Below, one piece after another: positions 1-6,764 of a stretch of DNA of 6,783 bases. The notes beneath the pieces are model-generated. The model was not told where the DNA came from. It saw only the letters and a list, made by a program, of their open reading frames with translations, and ran no database searches. Source of the DNA: an uncultured Mucispirillum sp. (GTDB lineage: Bacteria > Chrysiogenota > Deferribacteres > Deferribacterales > Mucispirillaceae); assembly GCA_910586745.1 (NCBI GenBank), contig CAJUJZ010000119.1:1-6783 (forward strand), in the 5' to 3' direction. Numbering within the stretch: position 1 is the stretch's first letter; each line of letters opens with the position of its first letter. Both the position numbers and the translations under genes were made by a program.

Positions 1-1556
1 AAACTCTGCCAGAATATATTTTAGATAAATATAACTTTCCTAATATAAAAGATGCTGTTAAAACACTCCATTATCCAGAAACAAAAGAAAATGTTGAAAG
101 TATAGTAAATAGAAAACATCCTGCATATGTAAGATTTATATATGAAGAACTTTTTTATTTACAGATTGTAATGCAGCTTAAGCGTAAAACATATACAAAA
201 GGTATTGGTATAAAATTTAATATAGACAAAGAATATCTTGAAGAAATTAACCAGATTATGCCTTTTAAACTTACAAAAGGGCAGAAAAATGTGCTGCTGG
301 ACATTTTTAATGATATGGTGAAAAATAAGCAGATGAATAGACTTATTCAAGGCGATGTTGGAAGTGGTAAAACTATAATAGCCTTTATTTCTGCAGCAGT
401 TGCTGTGCATAATGGTTATCAGGCAGTTATACTTGCTCCAACAGAAGTTCTTGCAGACCAGCATTATAATAATGCAGAAAAATTTTTCAGTAAATTAAAT
501 ATTAATGTATGTCTGTTAACTGGCTCTGTAACTAAAAAAAATAAAGAAATAATTAAAAACAATCTTGTAAATGGTGAAATAGATATAATTATAGGTACGC
601 ATGCTTTAATAGAAGATGATGTAGAATTTAAAAAGCTGGGGTTTATTATAGCTGATGAGCAGCACCGTTTTGGAGTTCATCAGCGTAAAATATTAATAGA
701 TAAAGGTTATAATCCAGATATTTTATTAATGACCGCAACACCAATACCTAGAACATTAGCTATGACTCTATATGGTGATTTAGATGTAAGTGTAATTTAT
801 GAGCTGCCGCCAGGAAGAATACCATGTATTACAAAAGCATATAAGGCATCACAGTTAACAAATGCTTTTGATTTTGTAGAAAAAATACTTAATGATAAAA
901 AGAAAGCATACTTTATATATCCATTAATTGATGAAAGCGATAAGTTAGAATTAAAAGCTGCAACACAAAGTTATGAAGAAGTGAAAAAATATTTCAGCGA
1001 TAAAAAAGTAGGTCTTTTACATGGGAAAATGAAGCCAGATGAAAAAAGGAAGCTTTTACATAATTTTAAATACAGCGATATGGATATTCTTGTATCAACT
1101 ACTGTTGTAGAAGTAGGTGTTGATGTGCCGGAAGCAACAGTGATATTAATAGAAAATGCTGAAAGATTTGGTCTTTCACAGTTACACCAGCTTCGCGGCA
1201 GAGTTGGAAGAAATGATATTCAGTCATACTGTCTTTTAGTTGCATCTGACAAAATTAGTGAATATGGTGAAAAGCGTATAAAAGCAATGCTTGAATATAA
1301 AGATGGATTTAAACTTGCAGAAGCTGATTTAGAGCTTAGGGGGCAGGGAGATTTTTTTGGAACAAAACAGTCTGGTATACCTGATATGCATTTTGCTGAT
1401 ATTATAAAAGATATAAAAATAATACAGCAGGTAAAAAATGATGTTGCAAACATACTTGAAGAAGATGCAGACTTATCTATGAAAAAAAATAATATTCTTT
1501 ATAACAGACTTAAAGTAATGTATAAAGATTCTACATCATATTTTGGAATAGGATAA
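1..1556 (+). CDS. recG: ATP-dependent DNA helicase RecG, C-terminal part (5' end outside window)
   Basis: RecG remodels stalled replication forks and Holliday junctions by ATP-driven branch migration in the cytoplasm. The reading frame is open from base 3 to the TAA at 1554-1556 (517 codons). The stretch before the first ATG at 171 already reads as RecG (TLPEYILDKY near the edge, then IYEELFYLQIVMQL), so that ATG is internal. The family is about 690-780 residues, so the N-terminal wedge domain is mostly missing. Superfamily 2 helicase motifs appear in order: Walker A GDVGSGKT (351-374), motif Ia LAPTEVLADQHY, motif II DEQH (654-665) inside the RecG-typical DEQHRFGVHQR, motif III TATPIPRTLAMT (from 732), LHGKM, motif V STTVVEVGVDVPEA, and motif VI QLRGRVGR (1188-1211). 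The C-terminal RecG block DLELRGQGDFFGTKQSG follows. All catalytic motifs look intact. Identity is very secure, and PriA, Mfd and UvrB are excluded by the DEQHRFG and FFGTKQSG blocks. Confidence 0.97.
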   Translation, partial: TLPEYILDKYNFPNIKDAVKTLHYPETKENVESIVNRKHPAYVRFIYEELFYLQIVMQLKRKTYTKGIGIKFNIDKEYLEEINQIMPFKLTKGQKNVLLDIFNDMVKNKQMNRLIQGDVGSGKTIIAFISAAVAVHNGYQAVILAPTEVLADQHYNNAEKFFSKLNINVCLLTGSVTKKNKEIIKNNLVNGEIDIIIGTHALIEDDVEFKKLGFIIADEQHRFGVHQRKILIDKGYNPDILLMTATPIPRTLAMTLYGDLDVSVIYELPPGRIPCITKAYKASQLTNAFDFVEKILNDKKKAYFIYPLIDESDKLELKAATQSYEEVKKYFSDKKVGLLHGKMKPDEKRKLLHNFKYSDMDILVSTTVVEVGVDVPEATVILIENAERFGLSQLHQLRGRVGRNDIQSYCLLVASDKISEYGEKRIKAMLEYKDGFKLAEADLELRGQGDFFGTKQSGIPDMHFADIIKDIKIIQQVKNDVANILEEDADLSMKKNNILYNRLKVMYKDSTSYFGIG

Positions 1557-1557
1557 T

Positions 1558-1586
1558 TTGTATAGAAATATAAATAATTTTATAGT
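1558..1586 (+). promoter_or_regulatory. possible weak sigma70-type promoter upstream of pyrK
   Basis: The 62-nt gap between recG and pyrK contains TATAGT (1581-1586, 5 of 6 matches to the -10 consensus). It lies 17 nt downstream of TTGTAT (1558-1563), which matches the -35 consensus only in its first three bases. It is the only gap in the + strand gene run large enough for a promoter. However, such matches arise easily in DNA this AT-rich, and pyrK could equally be read through from recG. There is no sign of a pyrimidine attenuator, PyrR-binding site or terminator hairpin in the gap. Confidence 0.25.
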
Positions 1587-1606
1587 ATTATAGATAAAAT
1601 TTATAT

Positions 1607-1612
1607 AAAGGT
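1607..1612 (+). promoter_or_regulatory. ribosome binding site of pyrK
   Basis: AAAGGT lies 6 nt before the ATG at 1619. It is a partial Shine-Dalgarno sequence and supports that start, which also gives a normal PyrK N-terminus. Confidence 0.55.
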
Positions 1613-1618
1613 TAGAAT

Positions 1619-2407
1619 ATGAAAGCAACAGTTGTTAAAAACTCTTTGTTAAGCGATAAATTTGGTTATTTAGAGCTTAAATGCCCAAAAATAGCAAAAG
1701 AAAAAAATGCTGGCCGTTTTTTTATGATTTCTCCACACAGTGATAATGTATACCTTACAGATACTCTTTTAAAAAGACCATTTGCAATATGCGATATTAC
1801 ATCAAGCGATACTTTTACATGTCTTTATATGATAACAGGCAGAGGAACAAAAGTATTATCAGAAGCACTTCCTGGTAATAACTTTTTAGTAACAGGGCCT
1901 GTTGGTAATTTTTTTAAGTTTGAAAAGGGTGCAGATGTTGCATTAATTGCTGGCGGTATTGGGCTTGCACCAATGATTAATGCTGCAAAAAAATTAAAAG
2001 AAATGGGCTCAAAAGTTACTCTTTATTATGGCGGCAGAAGTAAATCAGATATTTTAATGTATGATTTTCTTCAAACAATATGCGATGAACTTATTATTAC
2101 AACTGATGATGGCACATTAGGTATCAAAGGTAATATTATAGTGCCATTAAAAAATAATATAAAAGAATACAAAAAAATATATGCATGCGGTCCAAATAGA
2201 ATGCTGCAGGCTGTTACCATTTTATGCAGTGAAAATAATGTGTCTATAGATGTTTCTCTTGACGAGCAGATGGGATGCGGTGTAGGTGCCTGCCTTGGCT
2301 GTATGATTACAGTTATAGAAAATGGTGAAAAAGTTATGAAACGCTGCTGTGTGGAAGGACCTATATTTGATGGAACAAAAATAGACTGGGATTCTCTTAT
2401 CAGGTGA
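1619..2407 (+). CDS. pyrK: Dihydroorotate dehydrogenase B, electron-transfer subunit PyrK
   Basis: PyrK is the FAD and [2Fe-2S] subunit that carries electrons from PyrD's FMN to NAD+ in the fourth step of pyrimidine synthesis. At 262 residues it has the usual family length. The ferredoxin-reductase-like fold is visible: an FAD-binding segment RPFAICDI (residues 53-60), the nucleotide-binding loop AGGIGLAPMINAAKKL (about 111-126), the YACGP motif (188-192), and the C-terminal cluster motif. The cluster ligands are C220, C225 and C228 in MGCGVGACLGC, plus a fourth Cys in KRCCVEGPIF. Of the adjacent pair C243/C244, C244 aligns with the conserved Cys that sits two residues before the Gly-Pro. The FAD motif is normally RPxS or RPxT; here the fourth residue is Ala56, a mild departure. 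The stop codon lies 5 nt before the chosen pyrD start, as expected for two subunits made in equal amounts. Generic ferredoxin-NADP reductases lack the C-terminal four-Cys block and are not next to pyrD. Confidence 0.95.
   Translation: MKATVVKNSLLSDKFGYLELKCPKIAKEKNAGRFFMISPHSDNVYLTDTLLKRPFAICDITSSDTFTCLYMITGRGTKVLSEALPGNNFLVTGPVGNFFKFEKGADVALIAGGIGLAPMINAAKKLKEMGSKVTLYYGGRSKSDILMYDFLQTICDELIITTDDGTLGIKGNIIVPLKNNIKEYKKIYACGPNRMLQAVTILCSENNVSIDVSLDEQMGCGVGACLGCMITVIENGEKVMKRCCVEGPIFDGTKIDWDSLIR
2402..2407 (+). promoter_or_regulatory. ribosome binding site that decides the pyrD start
   Basis: AGGTGA overlaps the pyrK stop codon and sits 5 nt before ATG 2413. This is a good Shine-Dalgarno sequence for the ATG. 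It overlaps the upstream in-frame GTG at 2404, so it cannot serve that codon. This favours ATG 2413 and implies translational coupling with pyrK. Confidence 0.6.
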
Positions 2408-2412
2408 TAATT

Positions 2413-3330
2413 ATGGATAGATTAAAAACAAATATATGCGGTATTGAATTTAAAAATCCAATAATTGCTGCAAGTGGCACTTTTGGTTACGGTTTAGAAT
2501 TTAAACGATTTACAGATATAGAAAAAATAGGCGGTATATCTGTTAAAGGTATATCTTTACATGAAACTTATGGCAATCCAATGCCTAGACTTGTAGAAAC
2601 ATACTCTGGTTTACTTAATGCCATTGGTCTGCAGAATGTGGGTGTGGAAAAATTTATAAAAGAAAAACTCCCAGCATTAAAACTATTAGATACTCGCATT
2701 ATTGTAAATTTTTGGGGTAAAACAATAGATGAATATGTGGAAGTTGCAAAAATATTAGACAGTACAGAAAGAGTAGATATGCTTGAAATGAATATTTCAT
2801 GTCCTAATATTAAAGAAGGCGGTATATCTTTTTCATCAAGTCCAAAAGCTGTTGAACAGGTTATATCAGCATGTAAAAAAGTTATAAGTAACAAACCTTT
2901 AATAGTAAAACTTTCACCAAATGTTCAAGATATTAAACCATTTGCTAAAGCTTGTGAAGATAATGGTGCAGATGCTGTTTCTGCTATAAATACTCTTGTA
3001 GGTATGGCAATAGATGTAGAAAGAATGAAACCAGTTCTTGGAAATGTTACTGGCGGGTTAAGCGGTCCTGCAATTAAACCTGTTGCTTTAAGAATGGTAA
3101 AAGAAGTGTTTGAAACTGTTAAAATACCTGTAATAGGTATAGGCGGTATAGGCAACTGGAAAGATGCAGCTGAATTTATTTTAGCAGGTGCTTCTGCTGT
3201 GCAAATAGGAACAGCTAATTTTATAAATGCAAATGTATGCAAAGAAACAACTGATGGTTTAAATGAATATTTAGAGCGTAAAAATATTGCTAACTTTAAA
3301 GAAATAGTTGGCAGGGCGGTATCCTGTTGA
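2413..3330 (+). CDS. pyrD: Dihydroorotate dehydrogenase B (NAD+-linked), catalytic subunit PyrD
   Basis: PyrD oxidises dihydroorotate to orotate with FMN; in class 1B it works in a PyrD2-PyrK2 complex and the final acceptor is NAD+. Starting at ATG 2413 gives 305 residues, typical for the class. An in-frame GTG at 2404 would add three residues but overlaps the ribosome binding site. Visible signatures (numbered from the ATG) are NPIIAASGTFGYG (15-27), the active-site loop NISCPNIKEGG with Cys130 as the catalytic base expected for class 1 enzymes, VKLSPNV (165-171), NTLVGMAID (193-201), GGLSGPAIKPVALR (214-227), and the phosphate-binding end IGIGGIGNWKDAAEF with GASAVQIGT (259-267). Class 2 (quinone-linked, membrane) enzymes use Ser in place of this Cys and have an N-terminal extension, so class 1B is secure, as the adjacent pyrK confirms. 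The stop TGA overlaps the TTG start of the next gene. Confidence 0.96.
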   Translation: MDRLKTNICGIEFKNPIIAASGTFGYGLEFKRFTDIEKIGGISVKGISLHETYGNPMPRLVETYSGLLNAIGLQNVGVEKFIKEKLPALKLLDTRIIVNFWGKTIDEYVEVAKILDSTERVDMLEMNISCPNIKEGGISFSSSPKAVEQVISACKKVISNKPLIVKLSPNVQDIKPFAKACEDNGADAVSAINTLVGMAIDVERMKPVLGNVTGGLSGPAIKPVALRMVKEVFETVKIPVIGIGGIGNWKDAAEFILAGASAVQIGTANFINANVCKETTDGLNEYLERKNIANFKEIVGRAVSC

Positions 3331-4205
3331 AATCAGAATTAGTTATATCAGATAAATGGAGAGATTTTCAGTTAATAGATTCTGGAAATGGTGTTAAATT
3401 AGAAAAATGGAATAAATATCTTCTTTTAAGACCAGACCCACAGGCAGTATGGGCAAAAAGTGATGATAAACTTTGGTCTAAAGCAGATGCTGTTTACACA
3501 AGAAGCTCAAATGGCGGCGGTCAGTGGAAATTTTATAATATGTCTATACCAGAATCATGGAATGTAACTTATAATGATATGGTATTAAAAGTTCGCCCTA
3601 CAGGCTTTAAACATACTGGACTTTTTCCAGAACAGGCAGCAAACTGGGACTGGATATCAGGTATTATAAAAGAAAAAAAAGCATCTAATATTATTAATCT
3701 TTTTGGATACACTGGGGCTGCAACTGTTGCAGCTGCATTAGCTGGTGCAAATGTATGCCATGTAGATGCATCAAAAGGAAGTGTCAGCTGGTGTAAAGAA
3801 AATATGCAGCTCTCAAAAGTGACGGATGGAAAAGTCAGGTTAATTGTTGATGACTGTATGAAATTTATTCAAAGAGAAGAAAGACGAAATAAAAAATATG
3901 ACTGCATAGTTATGGACCCACCATCTTTTGGCAGAGGTGCTTCTGGTGAAGTGTGGAAGTTAGAAAAAGATTTGTGGAACTTGCTTATTGCTTGTAAAAA
4001 AATATTATCAGATAATCCAAAGTTTATTTTAATAAATTCATACACTTCTGGATTATCCCCGCTTTCTATATATAATATTTCTATGGACTGCTTTGGAGAT
4101 TTACTCCATAAAAACAGCAGTCTGTTATGTGGTGAAATAGGTCTACCATTCAGGAAAAACAGGAGGATTATGCCATGCGGCACTTATTGCAGAATTGTAT
4201 TTTAG
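3327..4205 (+). CDS. Class I SAM-dependent methyltransferase, RlmI/RlmK-like
   Basis: This is a 292-residue methyltransferase of the Rossmann type, related to the catalytic domains of 23S rRNA methyltransferases RlmI and RlmK. Key blocks are GNGVKLEKWNKYLLLRPDPQ (21-40, a conserved N-terminal region), HTGLFPEQAANWDW (96-109), the SAM-binding motif I NLFGYTGAATVAAALAGA (124-141), the acidic VDAS (146-149, D147), VDDCM (174-178), and motif IV DPPSFGRG (197-204). The C-terminus NRRIMPCGTYCR (278-289) is complete for the family. It lacks the separate N-terminal PUA domain of RlmI. Ribosomal RNA is therefore the inferred target, and the exact nucleotide cannot be named. The start is TTG 3327, sharing TTGA with the pyrD stop. 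An AGGGCGG stretch (3313-3319) lies just upstream, and the first internal ATG (residue 72) would cut into the conserved region. The 3' end overlaps the next gene by 31 nt. Confidence 0.85.
   Translation: MKSELVISDKWRDFQLIDSGNGVKLEKWNKYLLLRPDPQAVWAKSDDKLWSKADAVYTRSSNGGGQWKFYNMSIPESWNVTYNDMVLKVRPTGFKHTGLFPEQAANWDWISGIIKEKKASNIINLFGYTGAATVAAALAGANVCHVDASKGSVSWCKENMQLSKVTDGKVRLIVDDCMKFIQREERRNKKYDCIVMDPPSFGRGASGEVWKLEKDLWNLLIACKKILSDNPKFILINSYTSGLSPLSIYNISMDCFGDLLHKNSSLLCGEIGLPFRKNRRIMPCGTYCRIVF
4161..4166 (+). promoter_or_regulatory. perfect ribosome binding site of the lipoprotein gene, inside the methyltransferase gene
   Basis: AGGAGG is a full Shine-Dalgarno match and stands 8 nt before ATG 4175. 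A nearer ATG at 4170 lies in the methyltransferase frame (Met282) and is only 3 nt away, so it is not the start it serves. The site is the strongest ribosome binding site in the window, and it fixes the lipoprotein start. Confidence 0.8.
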
Positions 4206-5176
4206 TTTTATTTTCTATTATTTTATTATCAGGGTGTGCTGCAAAGATTAATGCTTCAAAAATTATCCCTGCAGGAGCAACAGAAGTAACAAGATATAAA
4301 ACAGTTGCTTTTTTAGACTTTTCTGGAAACAAGGGCAGAGATATTTCAAGCAGGCTTGAAACTGTTGTTATTAAAGCAGAAGTTAATGATAAAAAACAGT
4401 ATTCTGTTGTGGATAGAGCAAATATTGATAAAATTATTAAAGAACAGCAGTTTCAAATGACTATGGCAAACCCAGATACTATTGTAGATTTTGGACAATT
4501 AGTAGGTGCAGAAGCTGTATGGGCAGGCCATGCACAGTCTACTTATAATGTGAGCCGCTCTTATGAAACCAGGTCTAAATGTATGAACTATGTTGACGGA
4601 AAATGTCAGTATTTCAGAGAATATATAGTACCTTGTGAAACTAGAGATATGCTTATAAATGTAACACCTAAACTTACATCTATATCTACAGGACAGGTAG
4701 TTTATGCAAAAGAGTTTAAAGGTAAAGATTCTACTTATGGCTGTTCTGACAATCTTTTTACTACACAATCGGAAGGTGAGTTATATGAAAGTGCATTAAG
4801 AAACATTTTATATAATTTTAGACTTGATATTGCACCATATTTACAGACTATACAAATAAAATTAATGTCTAATACTGACGGCACAAATGATACATCAAAA
4901 CTTTTATTGAAAAATGGTATATCATTTGCAAAAAATGACAGAATGGAAAAAGCATGCGAACTTTGGCAGAATGGTTTAAAAGAATCACCTTATTCTATAA
5001 GCTTAAATTATAATGTTGGCGTATGCAGAGAACTAGCTGGTAAATTTAATGATGCATTATCTTACTTTTCAAAAGCAGAAGATTATGCAGGTAAACCTGT
5101 GAGAGTAATTTCTGATGCTATCAACAGAGCAAAAGAAAGTATTGAAAACCAAAAAACATTAAAACAGCAAATGTAA
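4175..5176 (+). CDS. Lipoprotein with CsgG-like domain and C-terminal TPR-like repeats
   Basis: I do not recognise a named gene. The 333-residue product starts with a lipoprotein signal peptide: Arg2 and His3, a hydrophobic stretch (about 8-18), and the lipobox LSGC with Cys21 as the lipidation site. The mature protein is expected on the periplasmic side of a membrane, probably the outer one, as residue 22 is Ala and not Asp. Residues about 40-220 resemble the CsgG/curli-assembly family: KTVAFLDFSGNKG (42-54), YSVVDRANIDKIIKEQQ (76-92), and VGAEAVWAGHA (110-120). Residues about 243-324 look like one or two tetratricopeptide units (FAKNDRMEKACELWQNGLKE, then LNYNVGVCRELAGKFNDALSYFSKA). C136, C144, C154 and C190 lie in the CsgG-like part and could form disulfides. 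The gene starts inside the methyltransferase gene and is probably its last co-transcribed partner. CsgG itself is a secretion pore of about 277 residues. Here no curli genes are adjacent and a TPR end is added, so a role in envelope assembly or scaffolding is a guess. Confidence 0.8.
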   Translation: MRHLLQNCILVLFSIILLSGCAAKINASKIIPAGATEVTRYKTVAFLDFSGNKGRDISSRLETVVIKAEVNDKKQYSVVDRANIDKIIKEQQFQMTMANPDTIVDFGQLVGAEAVWAGHAQSTYNVSRSYETRSKCMNYVDGKCQYFREYIVPCETRDMLINVTPKLTSISTGQVVYAKEFKGKDSTYGCSDNLFTTQSEGELYESALRNILYNFRLDIAPYLQTIQIKLMSNTDGTNDTSKLLLKNGISFAKNDRMEKACELWQNGLKESPYSISLNYNVGVCRELAGKFNDALSYFSKAEDYAGKPVRVISDAINRAKESIENQKTLKQQM

Positions 5177-5225
5177 TTATAAATATAAAATAATATGAAC
5201 ATAAAGCCTTGTTTATAACTATTCA

Positions 5226-5241
5226 GGACTTATGGACTTAT
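5226..5241. repeat. tandem 8-nt repeat, two copies
   Basis: GGACTTAT occurs twice head to tail (5226-5233 and 5234-5241) in the convergent intergenic gap. The second copy runs into the left arm of an AT-rich inverted repeat (TTATGATT at 5238-5245 with AATCATAA at 5257-5264). Its function is unknown; it may be simple replication slippage. Confidence 0.6.
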
Positions 5242-5262
5242 GATTAATTTAAGAAAAATCAT

Positions 5263-5294
5263 AAAAAAAGGCTTAAGCCTTTAAAGCCTAAGCC
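5263..5294 (-). terminator. Rho-independent terminator of purB, possibly shared with the + strand unit
   Basis: Read on the - strand, AGGCTT (complement of 5284-5289) pairs with AAGCCT (complement of 5269-5274) across a 9-nt loop and is followed at once by six T residues (complement of 5263-5268). A wider pairing, GGCTTA with TAAGCC (complements of 5289-5294 and 5270-5275), and a tighter one, AAAGGC-TTAA-GCCTTT within 5267-5282, compete with it. The stem lies about 30 nt past the purB stop, as expected. On the + strand the same hairpin forms, but only mixed A/T sequence follows it, so it would terminate the lipoprotein transcript weakly at best. Confidence 0.75.
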
Positions 5295-5320
5295 CAGAAT
5301 TATATTACATATTTTATTTA

Positions 5321-6757
5321 TTATACATTAACAATGCCTTCAAAGCTTTTATTTGTTTTATATTTAGATATAAGTGGGTCTATTTCATTTTCAATAAATT
5401 CAACAGTCTGTTCTGGAGCTCTGCCAATAAATTCTTTAGGGTTTAAGATATGCTCAATATCTTTTTCATCTAAAGGTATTTTATCATCAGCAATAACTCG
5501 TTTTAATAAGTCATTATCAAGGCCATCCTGTTTAACGCGTTTTCCTGCTGCCATAGAGTGAACACGAATTTGCTCATGCATTTCCTGACGGTCTGCACCA
5601 CGCTGAACTGATTCCATAATAATATTTTCTGTAGCCATAAATGGCAGTTCTTCAGATATGCGTTTTGCAATAACTTTTTCATATACGACTAAACCGCTTG
5701 TAATATTTAAAAGCAGCTCTAATACAGCATCAGCAGCTAAAAATGTTTCAGAAATAGAAAGTCTTCTGTTTGCTGAATCATCTAATGTTCTTTCAAACCA
5801 CTGAATAGAATGAGTGTAATAAGTATTTGATGATGCTGCAATTATAAAGCGGGAAAGGGCACATACTCTTTCACTTCTCATAGGGTTGCGTTTATAAGCC
5901 ATAGCACTAGAACCGATTTGATTTTTTTCAAATGGTTCTTCTACTTCTTTTAAGTTTGCTAAAAGTCTTATATCTGTAGCAAATTTATGTGCAGATTCTG
6001 CAAGACCTGCTAAAACAGCAATAATTCGAGAATCCTGTTTTCTTGTATAAGTTTGTCCGCTCACTCCAAATACTTTTTCAAAACCCATTTTAGAAGATAC
6101 TAATTTATCTAAATGTCTTACTTTTTCATGGTCATTATTAAATAAGTGAAGGAAAGAAGCCTGTGTTCCTGTAGTTCCTTTGACGCCTCTAAATCTTATA
6201 TTTGAAAGTTCAAATACAAGATTTTCTAAATCAAGCATAAAATCCTGCATCCATAATGCAGCTCTTTTTCCAACTGTTGTAAGTTGAGCAGGCTGAAAAT
6301 GAGTGAAACCTAAAGCTGGTAAATCTTTATATTTTAAAGCAAAAGCTTTTAAGTTTTCTAAAACTGCTACAAGTTTACTGCGAACAAGCTCTAATGCTTC
6401 TTTCATAACAATAATATCAGTATTATCACCAACAAATGCACTTGTTGCACCTAAATGGATAATAGGCATAGCAGAAGGGCAGACTTTACCAAAAGTATGA
6501 ACATGAGCCATAACATCGTGTCTAAATTTCTTTTCCATTTCTTTTGCATATTCAAAATCAATATCTTCAATATGGTTTTTCATTTCATTGATTTGTTCCT
6601 GAGTGATATTTAAGCCAAGCTCTTTTTCTGATTCTGCAAGAGCAAGCCAAAGTTTTCTCCATGTAGTAAATTTTTTGTTTGGAGAAAATAAATAAAGCAT
6701 TTCTTTAGAAGAATATCTTTCTTCAAATGGTGTTTTAAATCTGTCAAATTCGTTCAT
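5321..6757 (-). CDS. purB: Adenylosuccinate lyase, long eukaryote/clostridial-like type
   Basis: PurB acts twice in purine metabolism, splitting fumarate from SAICAR (giving AICAR) and from adenylosuccinate (giving AMP), as a cytoplasmic homotetramer. The 478-residue length is close to human ADSL (484) and longer than the Bacillus type (431). Signatures are KFTTWRKLWLALAESEKELG (29-48), RHDVMAHVHTFG (79-90), IHLGATSAFVGDNTD (100-114), GFTHFQPAQLTTVGKR (150-165) with His153 at the general-acid position, RGVKGTTGTQASF (190-202), and GQTYTRK (234-240). The flexible catalytic loop with the fumarase-superfamily signature, IGSSAMAYKRNPMRSER (281-297), carries the catalytic serine in the Ser283-Ser284 pair. 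WFERTLDDSANRR (320-332) and LPFMATENIIM (371-381) follow. Many relatives have Pro where Ala287 stands, but the superfamily pattern is still met. The start ATG (6757) is preceded by AGGA 7 nt upstream. The gene is convergent with the pyr unit and ends at a good terminator. It looks complete and functional. Confidence 0.97.
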   Translation of the reverse strand: MNEFDRFKTPFEERYSSKEMLYLFSPNKKFTTWRKLWLALAESEKELGLNITQEQINEMKNHIEDIDFEYAKEMEKKFRHDVMAHVHTFGKVCPSAMPIIHLGATSAFVGDNTDIIVMKEALELVRSKLVAVLENLKAFALKYKDLPALGFTHFQPAQLTTVGKRAALWMQDFMLDLENLVFELSNIRFRGVKGTTGTQASFLHLFNNDHEKVRHLDKLVSSKMGFEKVFGVSGQTYTRKQDSRIIAVLAGLAESAHKFATDIRLLANLKEVEEPFEKNQIGSSAMAYKRNPMRSERVCALSRFIIAASSNTYYTHSIQWFERTLDDSANRRLSISETFLAADAVLELLLNITSGLVVYEKVIAKRISEELPFMATENIIMESVQRGADRQEMHEQIRVHSMAAGKRVKQDGLDNDLLKRVIADDKIPLDEKDIEHILNPKEFIGRAPEQTVEFIENEIDPLISKYKTNKSFEGIVNV

Positions 6758-6764
6758 TCTCTTA

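Noticed and set aside
171..173. ATG at 171 as the start of recG
   Set aside because: The frame is open to the left edge of the window and the 56 codons before it match RecG, so this is an internal methionine of a truncated gene.
159..464. Open frame on the - strand opposite recG (101 codons), and similar - strand frames at 1220-1453, 2568-2894, 2925-3242, 3869-4183 and 4499-4768
   Set aside because: Each lies fully opposite a well-supported gene, resembles no known family, and has the low-complexity composition expected of antisense shadows in AT-rich DNA.
534..541. A8 run in recG (a second one at 1482-1489) as programmed frameshift sites
   Set aside because: The zero frame continues through conserved RecG sequence past both runs, and the alternative frames give nothing recognisable. 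Such runs are expected in AT-rich genes.
2404..2406. GTG 2404 as the pyrD start
   Set aside because: It overlaps the only good ribosome binding site, and ATG 2413 has that site at a 5-nt spacing and gives a typical PyrD N-terminus.
5177..5320. Possible small RNA gene in the convergent gap
   Set aside because: I find no convincing promoter and no conserved RNA motif. The structure is explained at least in part by the purB terminator.
5334..6500. Open frames on the + strand opposite purB (5334-5561 and 6303-6500)
   Set aside because: They are antisense shadows of a conserved gene, with no supporting ribosome binding site or recognisable protein.
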